Assembly (NCBI GenBank): GCA_002095075.2
Contig: LVCE01000004.1
Location: forward strand, 1-64,000
Direction of reading: 5' to 3'
DNA length: 64,000 nucleotides
Origin: Francisella endosymbiont of Ornithodoros moubata
GTDB taxonomy: Bacteria; Pseudomonadota; Gammaproteobacteria; Francisellales; Francisellaceae
A program made the translations under genes and the position numbers. This document shows positions 48,609 to 58,085 of this stretch, in pieces (position 1 is the stretch's first letter; each line of letters starts with the position of its first letter). The notes under the pieces were generated by a model that did no database searches, had not been told where the DNA came from, and was given only the letters and a program-made list of their open reading frames with translations.

Positions 48609-49402
48609 AATCTATTCTAAGCTTCAAAAGAGCTAAAGCTAATCGAAAAAAGATATCGATGATCACATGTTATGATTACACTTTGGCTAAAATTATAAAC
48701 ACTACTGATATAGATTGTATTCTTGTTGGTGATAGCGGTGGTATGGTATTACTTGGTAAAAAAAATACCACATATACAACTCTAGCTGATATGCAGTTTA
48801 TGACTCAAGCAGTAGCTAATGGCGCTACAGATAAGCTTATAATTGCTGATTTACCATTTATGAGTTATCGTCAATCATTAGAAACAACTATGCAAGCTGT
48901 AACAACGTTGATACAGTCAGGAGCTCATGCTATCAAACTTGAGGGTACAGCAGGAAACTCAGATAGTATAAAGCATATTGTTGATTCAGGTGTTCCAGTA
49001 ATGGGACATATTGGTATGACACCACAGTTTGTAAATAGCTTTAGCGGATTTAAAGTCCAAGGTAAAACTGAAGCTGCTGCTAAACACTTACTTGAAGAAG
49101 CTAAACTTCTCGAACAAGCAGGATGTTTTGCATTAGTACTAGAATGTATACCTGCAAAAATTGCCAAACAAATTACACAATTACTAGAAATCCCGACTAT
49201 AGGTATCGGTGCTGGTGTAGATACCGATGGTCAGATTTTGGTACTCCAAGATATGCTAGGTATGAATACTGGCTTTCAACCAAAGTTTGTTAAGAAATAT
49301 GTAGATGCCTCAAAGTTATTTTCTGATGCTATAAATACATATGTTAAAGAAACAAAAGACAACATCTTCCCTACTAAGGAGCATAGTTATGATTATTGCT
49401 AA
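48605..49402 (+). CDS. panB: 3-methyl-2-oxobutanoate hydroxymethyltransferase PanB
   Basis: Adds a hydroxymethyl group from methylene-tetrahydrofolate to 2-ketoisovalerate, giving ketopantoate. The 265-residue intact TIM-barrel protein has [12 protein letters not shown], the metal site in [28 protein letters not shown], and the Glu in [12 protein letters not shown]. Its 3' end overlaps panC by 14 bp. Confidence 0.95.
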   Translation: MKSILSFKRAKANRKKISMITCYDYTLAKIINTTDIDCILVGDSGGMVLLGKKNTTYTTLADMQFMTQAVANGATDKLIIADLPFMSYRQSLETTMQAVTTLIQSGAHAIKLEGTAGNSDSIKHIVDSGVPVMGHIGMTPQFVNSFSGFKVQGKTEAAAKHLLEEAKLLEQAGCFALVLECIPAKIAKQITQLLEIPTIGIGAGVDTDGQILVLQDMLGMNTGFQPKFVKKYVDASKLFSDAINTYVKETKDNIFPTKEHSYDYC

Positions 49403-50174
49403 TAATATCCAACAATTTCGTTCAATAAGAAATAACCTTATCAAACAACAAAAAATAGGTTTTGTACCTACAATGGGAGCTTTACATAATGGTCATGTTA
49501 GCTTAATCAACAAAGCTAAAGCAGAAAATGATGTAGTTATTGTAAGTATATTTGTAAATCCAACACAGTTTAATAATCAATATGATTACCAAACATACCC
49601 TAATCAGTTACAGCAAGATACACAAATATTAAAGTCACTAGATGTTGATGTATTATTTAACCCAAGTGAAAAAGATATCTACCCAGATGGTAACCTGCTG
49701 AAAATAGAACCTGAGCTTGCAATAGCTAATATTTTTGAAGGTAAAGCTAGACCTAGACACTTTAGTGGGATGTTGACTGTTGTGTTAAAACTCCTGCAAA
49801 TAACTAAGTCTGATAATTTATATTTAGGTGAAAAAGACTACCAACAACTTATACTAATTAAGCAGCTTATAAAAGATTTTTTTATTGATATTAAGGTTAT
49901 TAATTGTCCTACACAAAGAGAACCATCTGGCTTACCACTTAGCTCTAGAAATAAAAATCTCTCAGCAACAGATAGAGAAATTGCTAAAGCAGTTTATAAA
50001 ATCCTCAAACAAGATGATTTCTCAAACTTAGAAAATCTTATCGACAAAATTAAAGCTACTGGCGCAAAACTTGAGTATATCGATGAGTTAGATAAGAGAA
50101 TATTTTTAGCATTTTATATTGGCAAAGTACGTTTAATTGATAATTTCTTAAAGGAGATCGGACCATCATGTTAA
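49389..50174 (+). CDS. panC: pantothenate synthetase PanC
   Basis: Joins pantoate and beta-alanine with ATP. ATG 49,389 ([20 protein letters not shown]), preceded by AAGGAGCATAGTT, gives 261 residues and is preferred over an upstream in-frame start at 49,341 inside panB. Motifs are [42 protein letters not shown] and [13 protein letters not shown]. Intact; it overlaps panD by 7 bp. Confidence 0.95.
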   Translation: MIIANNIQQFRSIRNNLIKQQKIGFVPTMGALHNGHVSLINKAKAENDVVIVSIFVNPTQFNNQYDYQTYPNQLQQDTQILKSLDVDVLFNPSEKDIYPDGNLLKIEPELAIANIFEGKARPRHFSGMLTVVLKLLQITKSDNLYLGEKDYQQLILIKQLIKDFFIDIKVINCPTQREPSGLPLSSRNKNLSATDREIAKAVYKILKQDDFSNLENLIDKIKATGAKLEYIDELDKRIFLAFYIGKVRLIDNFLKEIGPSC

Positions 50175-50503
50175 TTTCAGTTTTAAAATCAAAAATCTCA
50201 TACGCTACTATGAGTGGCAAAGATTTATTTTATGTTGGCAGTATAACTATTGATAGTGAGATAATGAAACAAGCAAATATTATTGAAAATGAAAAAGTCC
50301 AAGTAATAAACTTAAACAATGGCGAGCGTCTTGAAATCTATGTAATAAAAGGTCAAGTTAATAGTAAAACTATAGTATTAAATGGCCCAGCTGCGAGAAA
50401 GTGTGAAATAGGTGATCAAATTTTTATAATCACTTATGCACAGATTGATCCTACTAAAGAAAGTATAAAACCTAAACTTGTTGATCTAAAAACTGGAGAA
50501 TAA
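50168..50503 (+). CDS. panD: aspartate 1-decarboxylase PanD
   Basis: Pyruvoyl enzyme making beta-alanine from aspartate. The 111-residue proenzyme is intact with the self-cleavage site between Gly and Ser in [14 protein letters not shown] and the family motifs [12 protein letters not shown] and [14 protein letters not shown]. PanD provides the second PanC substrate, so the operon can make pantothenate from aspartate and ketoisovalerate. Confidence 0.95.
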   Translation: MLISVLKSKISYATMSGKDLFYVGSITIDSEIMKQANIIENEKVQVINLNNGERLEIYVIKGQVNSKTIVLNGPAARKCEIGDQIFIITYAQIDPTKESIKPKLVDLKTGE

Positions 50504-50506
50504 CAA

Positions 50507-51277
50507 ATGATAGTATGTATAGATATTGGTAATACGCATATATTTGGTGGAATCTTTATAGGAGATCAAATCAAATATAATTTTAGGTATCCATCAACTA
50601 CACCTTGTACTTCTGATACTTTGGGTATATTTTTACTTTCATTCTTCGAGAGAAAAAAACTTGATGTAGAAGTTATCGAAGCAGTTGTGCTTTCATCAGT
50701 GGTTCCACACTTAGAGTATTCAGTTAACTCAGCGTGTAAAAAATATTTAGGTATCACTCCACTTGAGCTTAAACCTGGGATAAAAACAGGATTAAAGCTT
50801 GATATCAAAAACCCTCTAGATTTAGGTGCAGATCGTGTTGCAAACTCGATTGCGGCTATTTCTCATTTTCCATCGAGAAATATTATTATTGTCGACTTTG
50901 GCACGGCAACAACTATTTGTGCTATTTCAGAAAACAAAGCCTATATCGGTGGTGTTATCTTACCAGGGATTAATCTTTCAATGGAAAGCTTATCACAAAA
51001 AACTGCAAAACTATCTAATGTGACTATCTCTCGCCCTAGTTCTGCTCTAGGTAAGACAACTATCACACAAATCCAGTCAGGGCTAATATACGGTCAGCTA
51101 GGTGCTGTTAAAGAAATTATTAGTAGAATTTCTCAAGAAAGTTTTGCAGACAAAACACCAATATTAATAGCAACAGGAGGATATGCTCATTTGTTTGAAA
51201 AAGAGCAATACTTTGACATTATTATCACCGATTTATTATTACATGGTCTAAGAATAATTTGGGAGATGAATAAATAA
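50507..51277 (+). CDS. coaX: type III pantothenate kinase CoaX
   Basis: Phosphorylates pantothenate, the first committed CoA step. The 256-residue intact protein has ASKHA-fold motifs: [56 protein letters not shown], and [17 protein letters not shown]. It begins 4 bp after panD. Its stop overlaps the start of the following dehydrogenase gene. Confidence 0.93.
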   Translation: MIVCIDIGNTHIFGGIFIGDQIKYNFRYPSTTPCTSDTLGIFLLSFFERKKLDVEVIEAVVLSSVVPHLEYSVNSACKKYLGITPLELKPGIKTGLKLDIKNPLDLGADRVANSIAAISHFPSRNIIIVDFGTATTICAISENKAYIGGVILPGINLSMESLSQKTAKLSNVTISRPSSALGKTTITQIQSGLIYGQLGAVKEIISRISQESFADKTPILIATGGYAHLFEKEQYFDIIITDLLLHGLRIIWEMNK

Positions 51278-52265
51278 TGTATCCAAATATCCAATGGAAT
51301 ACCCGATTAATTACATTAACAAGTGATAATCAACCCTTTGGTTATATTGCGTTATTTGCTAATAAGGGTAGTTGGCCATCTATAGGAGGTGTCAGAATTC
51401 TTGAACAAGATTTTGATAACAAAGGTTTTAATTTAGCTTTATCACTAATCACTAGCGCATACTATGCAACAAAAAGCTCATAGTATTGGGTTTGATATGT
51501 CTGGAGCTAAAGCGGTAATCTATGTCTCAAAAAATAAAGATAGAAAACAACTTCTAAAAGATTTTGCCTTAGCTATTAATAATATTGATGGTGAGTATGT
51601 AACAGCGGTAGATATAGGTAGTAGCTGTCAAGATATGAGTCTAATTGCTAAATATTCTAATTTGTCACCTGTCTCATCAAGGCTCTAACGATAGAGATTA
51701 TAATGCTTCGTACTATACAGCTCTTGGTGTATTTCAAGCAATCAAATGCTGTTATAAATACAAATTTAGTTCATTAGCTGATAGTTGTATTAGTATTCAA
51801 GGACTTGGTAAAGTAGGACTAAATCTAATTAAACTAATCAAACAACAATTACCTAATGTAACTATTAATGCTACAGATATAGCTATTGATAGATGCCAAT
51901 TAGCGCAAAATACTTGGCTAAATGTTAATGTTGTCGCCGCTGATGAGATATATCAAATTCCTAGTGACATCTTTATAGCAGCAGCTGCATCAAATATCAT
52001 CACTGAATATCAAGCAAAACTTATAAACACTAAAATATTTGTTAGTGCTGCGAATAACCCTTTTAAGAACAGCCAAACACAGAAAATACTTAACGATAAT
52101 AATACGCTAGTTTTACCTGATTATATCGTTAATACAGGAGGACTAGTAAGCTGTGTATATCAATATAAGCTGATATTTCAACAACAGTGTCTTGAAAAAA
52201 TATATCAAATAGGTCTAAATGCTGAGAGGTATATTAACAATTATCAAGCTCAACACAATCATTAA
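51277..52265 (+). pseudogene. Leu/Val/Phe-type amino-acid dehydrogenase remnant at the end of the pan operon
   Basis: ATG 51,277 overlaps the coaX stop. Three frames add up to a Glu/Leu/Phe/Val dehydrogenase: GGVRILEQDF, the lysine region FDMSGAKAVIYVSKNKD, VTAVDIGSSCQDMSLIAKYS, SYYTALGVFQAIKCCYKYKF, and the NAD-binding ISIQGLGKVGLNLIKLIKQQ. The C-terminal 180 or so residues are open to 52,265. Frameshifts lie near 51,470 and 51,672. The intact enzyme would interconvert an amino acid and its keto acid with NAD; specificity cannot be read by eye. The 3' end overlaps recD on the other strand by 32 bp. Confidence 0.7.
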
Positions 52266-53982
52266 CTAAATCAGCTATATTTGAATATCTATAAATTGAT
52301 TTTTGGATTATCGCATTTAGATTATGATACTGACTAATAATTGTTAACCTATATTTAGCTCGTGTAATAGCTGTATACAATAGCTGTTTACTTAGAGCCT
52401 CATTATCTTGTGCCGGAAGTATTATCACAACCTCATCAAACTCTGAGCCTTGAGTTTTATGGATTGTCATAGTATAAATACTCTCATATTTAGGTAGCAT
52501 ATTAAGACTAAAAGCTTTATCTTGTTTACCATCAAAATATGCGCGAAGCTTACCAGTAGCATCTGGCCAGATAATCCCAACATCACCATTAAACAAACCA
52601 AGCGAATAGCTATTTTGAGTTATCATAATCGGTTTGCCTTTGTAATTAGAGTCTATTGTTTTACCAATTAGCTTTTCTATCTTTTGATTTAGCTTATCAG
52701 TGCCGATTTCTAAGTTTTTATTTGCTACAAGTATTCTAAACTTACATAGTTCAACTAAAGCTTGTTTATAGTCATGACATTTTTCTAATTGTTTATACTC
52801 ACCTGCATATACTTTTAGGCAACTGACTAAGCTTTTTAGATCATAAAAGTTTATGCTATCATTCTGATATTTTTGTCGATCTATATAACCAGCTAATACA
52901 TCATTAGCAAGGTTATTTATATATTGTTGTGAACGATAATTTTTGAGCAGTTGTGTTGTATAAGCTGTAATAGTTGTATCACTAGCAACTGTAAAATTAG
53001 CTAGAAGACTACCTGCTTCTACCGAAGGTAACTGATTAGCATCACCAATTAAAACCAATTTAGTATTCTCGGCAACAGCACGTATTAATTTGATAAAAAT
53101 ATTAATATCAAGCATCGAAGCTTCATCAACAATAATTACATCATAAGGAGCTCTTGACTTTTGATTATATCTAATATAGGTTGAATTTGGTCGTAAGCCT
53201 AAAAAACGGTGAATAGTCTGCCCTTCTAGCTTATATAAAACATCAATAATATCGTCAATATCCAAATCTTTGGCATTAATATTTTTAATAGTTGATCTTA
53301 AAGATTCTGTTATACGCAGTGCTGCCTTACCTGTAGGAGCTAGAAGTGCTATTCTCTGCTGATTTTGATTAAGCATTTGTGTAGCTAGCAAAAGTTTGGC
53401 AACTGTAGTTGTTTTACCAGTACCTGGTCCCCCAGAAATAATACTAAAATCATAACTTAGACTTTTGATAACTGCTTGTTTTTGCCAGTCAATCTCATGA
53501 TTATGTTCAAAGAGCTTAGCTACAAGTTGATTGATTTGATTAATATCTACGGTATTTACAGCTGTCTTTTGCCTAATAAACTTGGCTATTTCATTCTCAT
53601 ATATCCATAATCTCTTGATATATAAAGAGTTATATTTTTTAGCAAAATGAATAGGTAGTTTTGTATAATCCAAAGACTTTAGAATAGTTATAATTTCTTG
53701 GTAACTTGGTAGCTTAAAACCTGCTTTACTTTGATCTTTGTCACAAGCAAAAATAGTCTTGTCAGCCAAGTTGCTTATTTTTATACAACTGTGACCATGA
53801 CTATAAGCTGACATAAGTTCGATTAGAAGATGAAATAGAATATCTCTAGCAGAACTATTTCTAGAACTAGTTTGTAAATTAATTAACTCTAGCACCTCTC
53901 TAGCAAAGAAAAAATCTACAGCTTTGATACTTGCTAGTTTCTTACTAGCTTCACGGAAGGTTTTATACATTTTCACCTCCAT
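52234..53982 (-). CDS. recD: RecBCD subunit RecD
   Basis: 5'-3' helicase of RecBCD. The 582-residue product is intact with Walker A SIISGGPGTGKTTTVAKLLL, Walker B VIIVDEASMLDINIFIKLI, LVLIGDANQLPSVEAG and the C-terminal motifs TMTIHKTQGSEFDEVVI and LLYTAITRAKYRL. The natural start may be ATG 53,970 (MYKTFREASKK). It overlaps recB by 20 bp, so the two are co-expressed. Confidence 0.93.
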   Translation of the reverse strand: MEVKMYKTFREASKKLASIKAVDFFFAREVLELINLQTSSRNSSARDILFHLLIELMSAYSHGHSCIKISNLADKTIFACDKDQSKAGFKLPSYQEIITILKSLDYTKLPIHFAKKYNSLYIKRLWIYENEIAKFIRQKTAVNTVDINQINQLVAKLFEHNHEIDWQKQAVIKSLSYDFSIISGGPGTGKTTTVAKLLLATQMLNQNQQRIALLAPTGKAALRITESLRSTIKNINAKDLDIDDIIDVLYKLEGQTIHRFLGLRPNSTYIRYNQKSRAPYDVIIVDEASMLDINIFIKLIRAVAENTKLVLIGDANQLPSVEAGSLLANFTVASDTTITAYTTQLLKNYRSQQYINNLANDVLAGYIDRQKYQNDSINFYDLKSLVSCLKVYAGEYKQLEKCHDYKQALVELCKFRILVANKNLEIGTDKLNQKIEKLIGKTIDSNYKGKPIMITQNSYSLGLFNGDVGIIWPDATGKLRAYFDGKQDKAFSLNMLPKYESIYTMTIHKTQGSEFDEVVIILPAQDNEALSKQLLYTAITRAKYRLTIISQYHNLNAIIQKSIYRYSNIADLVNDCVELDNC

Positions 53983-56900
53983 TAAACAAGTTAACTAAGA
54001 TGTTAATAATCTCTAAGGGTGGTCTTGCTTTATAGACTCCAAAGCCATCTTTCATACCACGAAGATAAAAATAATACACTCCACCAAAATGCTTTTCATA
54101 ACTATAATCTTGAATATTTTGTTGCAGATATTTATCTAGAGCAACACTATATATCAAGTATTGCAAGTCATATAAACTACTTTGATTTTTTTCTTGTATA
54201 GCTTGTTGATTATAGTCTTCTAGTTTATCACCAAGATAGTTTGACTTATAGTCAGCAACATAATATTTACCGTTATGCTCAAAAATTAAGTCTATAAAAC
54301 CATGTAACATACCAAAGATTTTAGTATTTGATATATTGTTTAAATCAAAATTAATAGATTGTGTGGTCAAGTCTGATGGGATGGCCTGAACTGTTTTACG
54401 ATATTTCTCTAGAACTTTAATAATATGCGTTTTATAAAGTTTCTCATTTGTCACTGGGAAGTAAAATTCTGCTTCTTTTAATGTTTTTGAATTTAGAATA
54501 TCTTTTAGACAGAAACTAGTTTTTGTGTCATCCTCTATCTCTATATAATTAATTAGAGCTTCTAAACATTCTTCTAGCCATGCTTTTAAATCACTAAAAT
54601 CTTCTGCAGCAACAACCTTATATCTAGCGATTTGCTCTTGTAAAAGAGTATCATCAATTTGTCCACTGCTAAAATCTGTATGTTCTAAAACATTATGCAA
54701 AATATTACCAATATCAGCTCCCTTTGAAGCTGTAAATCTAAATTCTAATTTTTTGTTTAAATCTTGAGTTTTATCATCCTCTGATTCATCATTTTCTTTC
54801 TCTAAAACTGCATTTTGAGTTTTTGATTTGGATATTTTTGAGAAAGATAACATCTCCCAATTATCATTTTCTAAACTGCTAATATCATTTGCTTTCAAAG
54901 TGTTATAATCAAGAGCTTCGACTTCGTACTGTGATTTTTTTAATCTAATATTTTGAGTATCTGCAACATTTATTAGTAAACTTTGATTAGCTGGATTAGA
55001 TATAATTTTTTGTATTTTTTCTAGCCAACTATCATCTTTTTGATAGCCTAAAAATTGTGCTAATGGTGACTTTTCACTATTACGATATTTTGCCACTCCT
55101 ATATAACATCGATGCTCAGCACGAGTAACTGCTACATAAAATAATCTCATTAGCTCTTCAATAGTTTCTTTTTCAATAGCCTTTTTTATAGCTTCATTAT
55201 TACCAAGCTTATAAACGGTTTGCTTTAAATTGCTATCATAATATTTATCTATTTTAAACTTTGCAGGACTTACATAACTTGCAAATGGTACAAATACAAC
55301 CGAATACTCAAGTCCTTTTGAGCCATGAATTGTAATTATCTTGATAAGATTATCATCGCTTTCTAATCTTAACTCAGCTTCACTACTAGCAGTATTTTTG
55401 AGTTGTTGACGATACCATTTAATTAGTTGATTTGGATGTTTATATTTATTCTCAGCTACTTTTATAAGCTCCGCTAGATGTAGAATGTTTGTAATAGTTC
55501 GTTCTTTAGAGTCACCTCTTTGAGTAAAGCTCTCATGTATAACTTGCATTATAAATGTCATAAAGCTATATTTATGCCATTTGCTGCGTAATTCTTTGGC
55601 TTTTTCTATTTGCTCATCCCAAGCTGATACATCATCTTCAGCAAGATATTTAAGCATTTTGTCTACAGTACCACCAAGTAAACTAGTTGATAGCGCCTTT
55701 TTAAAAAGAGATTTATTCTCAAGATTATTGATACCTTCCATAAGAGCTAATATCTCTTTAGCCTCTTGACTATGATAGACATTATCTCTTTGGCTTAGAT
55801 AAACTAAACTAAGATTTTGCTTGCGTAATGCTTGCTGAATAGTTTTTGCTTGAGTGCCATTCTCTACAAGTATTGCAATATTATTTTCTGCTATCTTTTT
55901 AGAATTTAATAATCTAACAATCTCATTTGCTATCCATGCAGATAATTTTGTATCAATATCGTTTTTGTTATTACCTTCTTCTACTTGATAATAAAAATAA
56001 TTTATCGGCTTAAGATTATCTTCAAAGTCTCGTGCTTTTTCATCAGCATTCGATGAGGCTTTGACAGTCTGATAATCAATCCCCTGACTAAAGATATCTT
56101 TACAAATAACACCTTCTTCTTGATAATCTTCGGTATAAAAAAGACGATTGTATGCTTTTATCATTTCTCTAGTAGATCGCCAGTTTGTATCCATACTCCA
56201 TTGATTTTCTGTAGGGCAACTATTCTTAGCTTTTAAGTATGTAAAAATATCACCATTTCTAAAGCCATAAATAGCCTGTTTTGGATCACCTATCATAAGT
56301 AACAATAACCCATCTATTCCCCTTTGGTACGAAGGGGTGGCAGTCGCAGACTGACGGGATAGTTTATTGCTTTGTGGGTAAATAGTATCTAATATATCAT
56401 ATTGCTGGGCATCTGTATCTTGAAATTCGTCTATAAGAGCAACTGGATATTGAGTTTGTAGAGTTTTGACTAAATCAGGTGATTTTTTGACACTTTGGCA
56501 AAGCTTAGTGATTAAATCGTCAAAGTCTAAGACACCTTTTTGCTCTTTAGCTTTTGCAAAATCTTGGCGGATTCGTAGGCAGGCTTGTTGAATAAATCGA
56601 GCTGCTTCAAACTGTTTTTTATATTCTTCTAAATCTTTTATATCTGAATATTTATCTTTTAAAGCTTTAATTTCTTCAAAAGTTTCTATTAATTGTTCTT
56701 TTTGTGCATGGCGAGAATATCTTTTACTATTAATGAAGTCAGAAACATCTTTAGGCATCAAGCTTAATTTATTATCATTAGCCCAGATTTCTATAGTCTG
56801 CCATTCTTCAATTCTTTTTACCTTATCTTTATGCTTAATAACAAGGTTATCAAAAATAAAAGCCTTATTAATTTCTAAATTATCAAAAACCTGTTTTTTC

Positions 56901-57535
56901 TCTTTTATTAATTTGTCAACTTCCTGCTCAAAACTATCTACCAAAATCTCATAATTAGACCTAATAAAATTTAGCAAACTATTCCTACCCAAAAATTTCT
57001 CTGGTGTATGGAAACCGTAAGCTTTTAGATACTCAAAATTAGTCTGGTTTTTATTGATATTTTTTCTAAAAAAATCCTCAACTACCTTTTGTAAAATATT
57101 AGAAGTATCAACCTCCATAGATACATCCATCTCGATACCACTAGCAAAGGCTTGTTCACTTAGAACCTTTTTACAAAAACCATGAATTGTGAAAATAGCT
57201 GCCTCATCTATCTCAAGCAATGTTTTTTTTAGGTGCTTGTAATTTTCATCACCTTTTTGAATTAGTGTTTCTTGACCTGCTATCGAAACTTTAACTTGCT
57301 TATCTTTAGATACATCATCTAATACACCTCTAATCTTACCTTCAACCCTACCGATAATCTCTTGTGTAGCATCTTTGGTAAATGTCATTATAAGAATTTG
57401 GCTTGGTAACAACTGCTTTTCTAGTAGTAAGCGAATATATATATCTGTGATATTATAAGTCTTACCCGTCCCAGCACTTGCTTCTATTATGTGGCGACCT
57501 TGTAAAGGTATTGTTTTTGCATCTAGGTTTTTCAT
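53963..57535 (-). CDS. recB: RecBCD subunit RecB, with an in-frame repeat insertion
   Basis: 3'-5' helicase and nuclease of RecBCD. The 1,190-residue open product has Walker A HIIEASAGTGKTYNITDIYI, UvrD-type motifs (QILIMTFTKDATQEI, VALIDEFQDTDAQQYDIL, LLMIGDPKQAIYGFRNG, LMRLFYVAVTRAEHR) and the nuclease site GFIDLIF and YYVADYKSNYLGD. Between the QQYDIL segment and LLMIGDPKQAIY, RecB proteins normally have only a short linker. Here about 20 extra residues (NKLSRQSATATPSYQRGIDG) are encoded by a palindromic repeat at 56,311-56,363. A second, weaker copy lies at 54,356-54,393. The frame remains open, so the protein is presumably made. Confidence 0.92.
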   Translation of the reverse strand: MKNLDAKTIPLQGRHIIEASAGTGKTYNITDIYIRLLLEKQLLPSQILIMTFTKDATQEIIGRVEGKIRGVLDDVSKDKQVKVSIAGQETLIQKGDENYKHLKKTLLEIDEAAIFTIHGFCKKVLSEQAFASGIEMDVSMEVDTSNILQKVVEDFFRKNINKNQTNFEYLKAYGFHTPEKFLGRNSLLNFIRSNYEILVDSFEQEVDKLIKEKKQVFDNLEINKAFIFDNLVIKHKDKVKRIEEWQTIEIWANDNKLSLMPKDVSDFINSKRYSRHAQKEQLIETFEEIKALKDKYSDIKDLEEYKKQFEAARFIQQACLRIRQDFAKAKEQKGVLDFDDLITKLCQSVKKSPDLVKTLQTQYPVALIDEFQDTDAQQYDILDTIYPQSNKLSRQSATATPSYQRGIDGLLLLMIGDPKQAIYGFRNGDIFTYLKAKNSCPTENQWSMDTNWRSTREMIKAYNRLFYTEDYQEEGVICKDIFSQGIDYQTVKASSNADEKARDFEDNLKPINYFYYQVEEGNNKNDIDTKLSAWIANEIVRLLNSKKIAENNIAILVENGTQAKTIQQALRKQNLSLVYLSQRDNVYHSQEAKEILALMEGINNLENKSLFKKALSTSLLGGTVDKMLKYLAEDDVSAWDEQIEKAKELRSKWHKYSFMTFIMQVIHESFTQRGDSKERTITNILHLAELIKVAENKYKHPNQLIKWYRQQLKNTASSEAELRLESDDNLIKIITIHGSKGLEYSVVFVPFASYVSPAKFKIDKYYDSNLKQTVYKLGNNEAIKKAIEKETIEELMRLFYVAVTRAEHRCYIGVAKYRNSEKSPLAQFLGYQKDDSWLEKIQKIISNPANQSLLINVADTQNIRLKKSQYEVEALDYNTLKANDISSLENDNWEMLSFSKISKSKTQNAVLEKENDESEDDKTQDLNKKLEFRFTASKGADIGNILHNVLEHTDFSSGQIDDTLLQEQIARYKVVAAEDFSDLKAWLEECLEALINYIEIEDDTKTSFCLKDILNSKTLKEAEFYFPVTNEKLYKTHIIKVLEKYRKTVQAIPSDLTTQSINFDLNNISNTKIFGMLHGFIDLIFEHNGKYYVADYKSNYLGDKLEDYNQQAIQEKNQSSLYDLQYLIYSVALDKYLQQNIQDYSYEKHFGGVYYFYLRGMKDGFGVYKARPPLEIINILVNLFNGGENV
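54356..54393. repeat. partial copy of the rec repeat inside recB
   Basis: AGATTGTGTGGTCAAGTCTG resembles GGATTCCATGGTCAAGCCTG at 58,969 in recC (about 70% over 30 bases by eye). On the minus strand it encodes IPSDLTTQSIN, against LPSGLTMESIN in RecC. It could be a decayed half of the same element; chance similarity is not excluded. Confidence 0.4.
56311..56363. repeat. palindromic repeat inserted in frame in recB
   Basis: Two perfect hairpins are present: CCCCTT-TGGTACG-AAGGGG (from 56,319) and CAGTC-GCA-GACTG (from 56,341), followed by ACGGGATAGTTT. The same layout, with 38 or so of 50 bases identical, occurs in recC at 59,011-59,055. The G+C content is visibly higher than the surrounding coding DNA. 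It adds about 20 residues to RecB. Confidence 0.7.
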
Positions 57536-57577
57536 TATTATTTTTTTTAATCCTATTAAAATAGTTAAATCTATATA

Positions 57578-58085
57578 TTAGTTATCTGTTCTTATCCTAA
57601 AAATCCTACTAACAAATATAAAAAATAATGCTATTGCTGTACCACTAAAAGTTTCTATCAAACGCAAACCAGTATTTAAAAATGGTGAATAACTAGGTTG
57701 ATATAACCCTAATGCTACAATCACCCCAGCATTAGCACTACTCATTTTGATAGCATTCTCAAGGTGCAGACTAGCAGTGAGTAAAACACTAATAGCTACA
57801 GCTAAAATCATAACATAATAGTCCTAAAATACATGTAAAAATAAATGCTGTAACACCACCAATCACAGAGCCTACTAATATTTGAAAAGCAGCCAAATAC
57901 GAGTCTCTAATACTTAGTTGTAAGATTGTTGAAACTGTAATCAAACACCAAAATCCTCCAATAATTGATTGACTACGATGCAACAAGCTTGACATATAAA
58001 AACCTAATAAAAAACATATACAACCAGCTATTGCTATTTCAAAGCTTATATAAATGTTTTGTATAGTTGTGGCGTAGTAGAATGT
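57578..58085 (-). pseudogene. FUSC-type (DUF939) membrane protein remnant between recC and recB
   Basis: Minus-strand frames give TIQNIYISFEIAIAGCICFL, SIIGGFWCLITVSTILQLSI, FQILVGSVIGGVTAF and, after a frameshift near 57,810, MILAVAISVLLTASLHLENA and PFLNTGLRLIETFSGTAIAL. The pattern of short membrane segments and the LGL..R..ET..G motif match FUSC/aromatic-acid-exporter-like proteins. The frame joins the recC stop (58,088-58,086) directly with no start codon in between, so the start is lost or lies in recC in another frame. Length about 168 residues. Confidence 0.6.
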
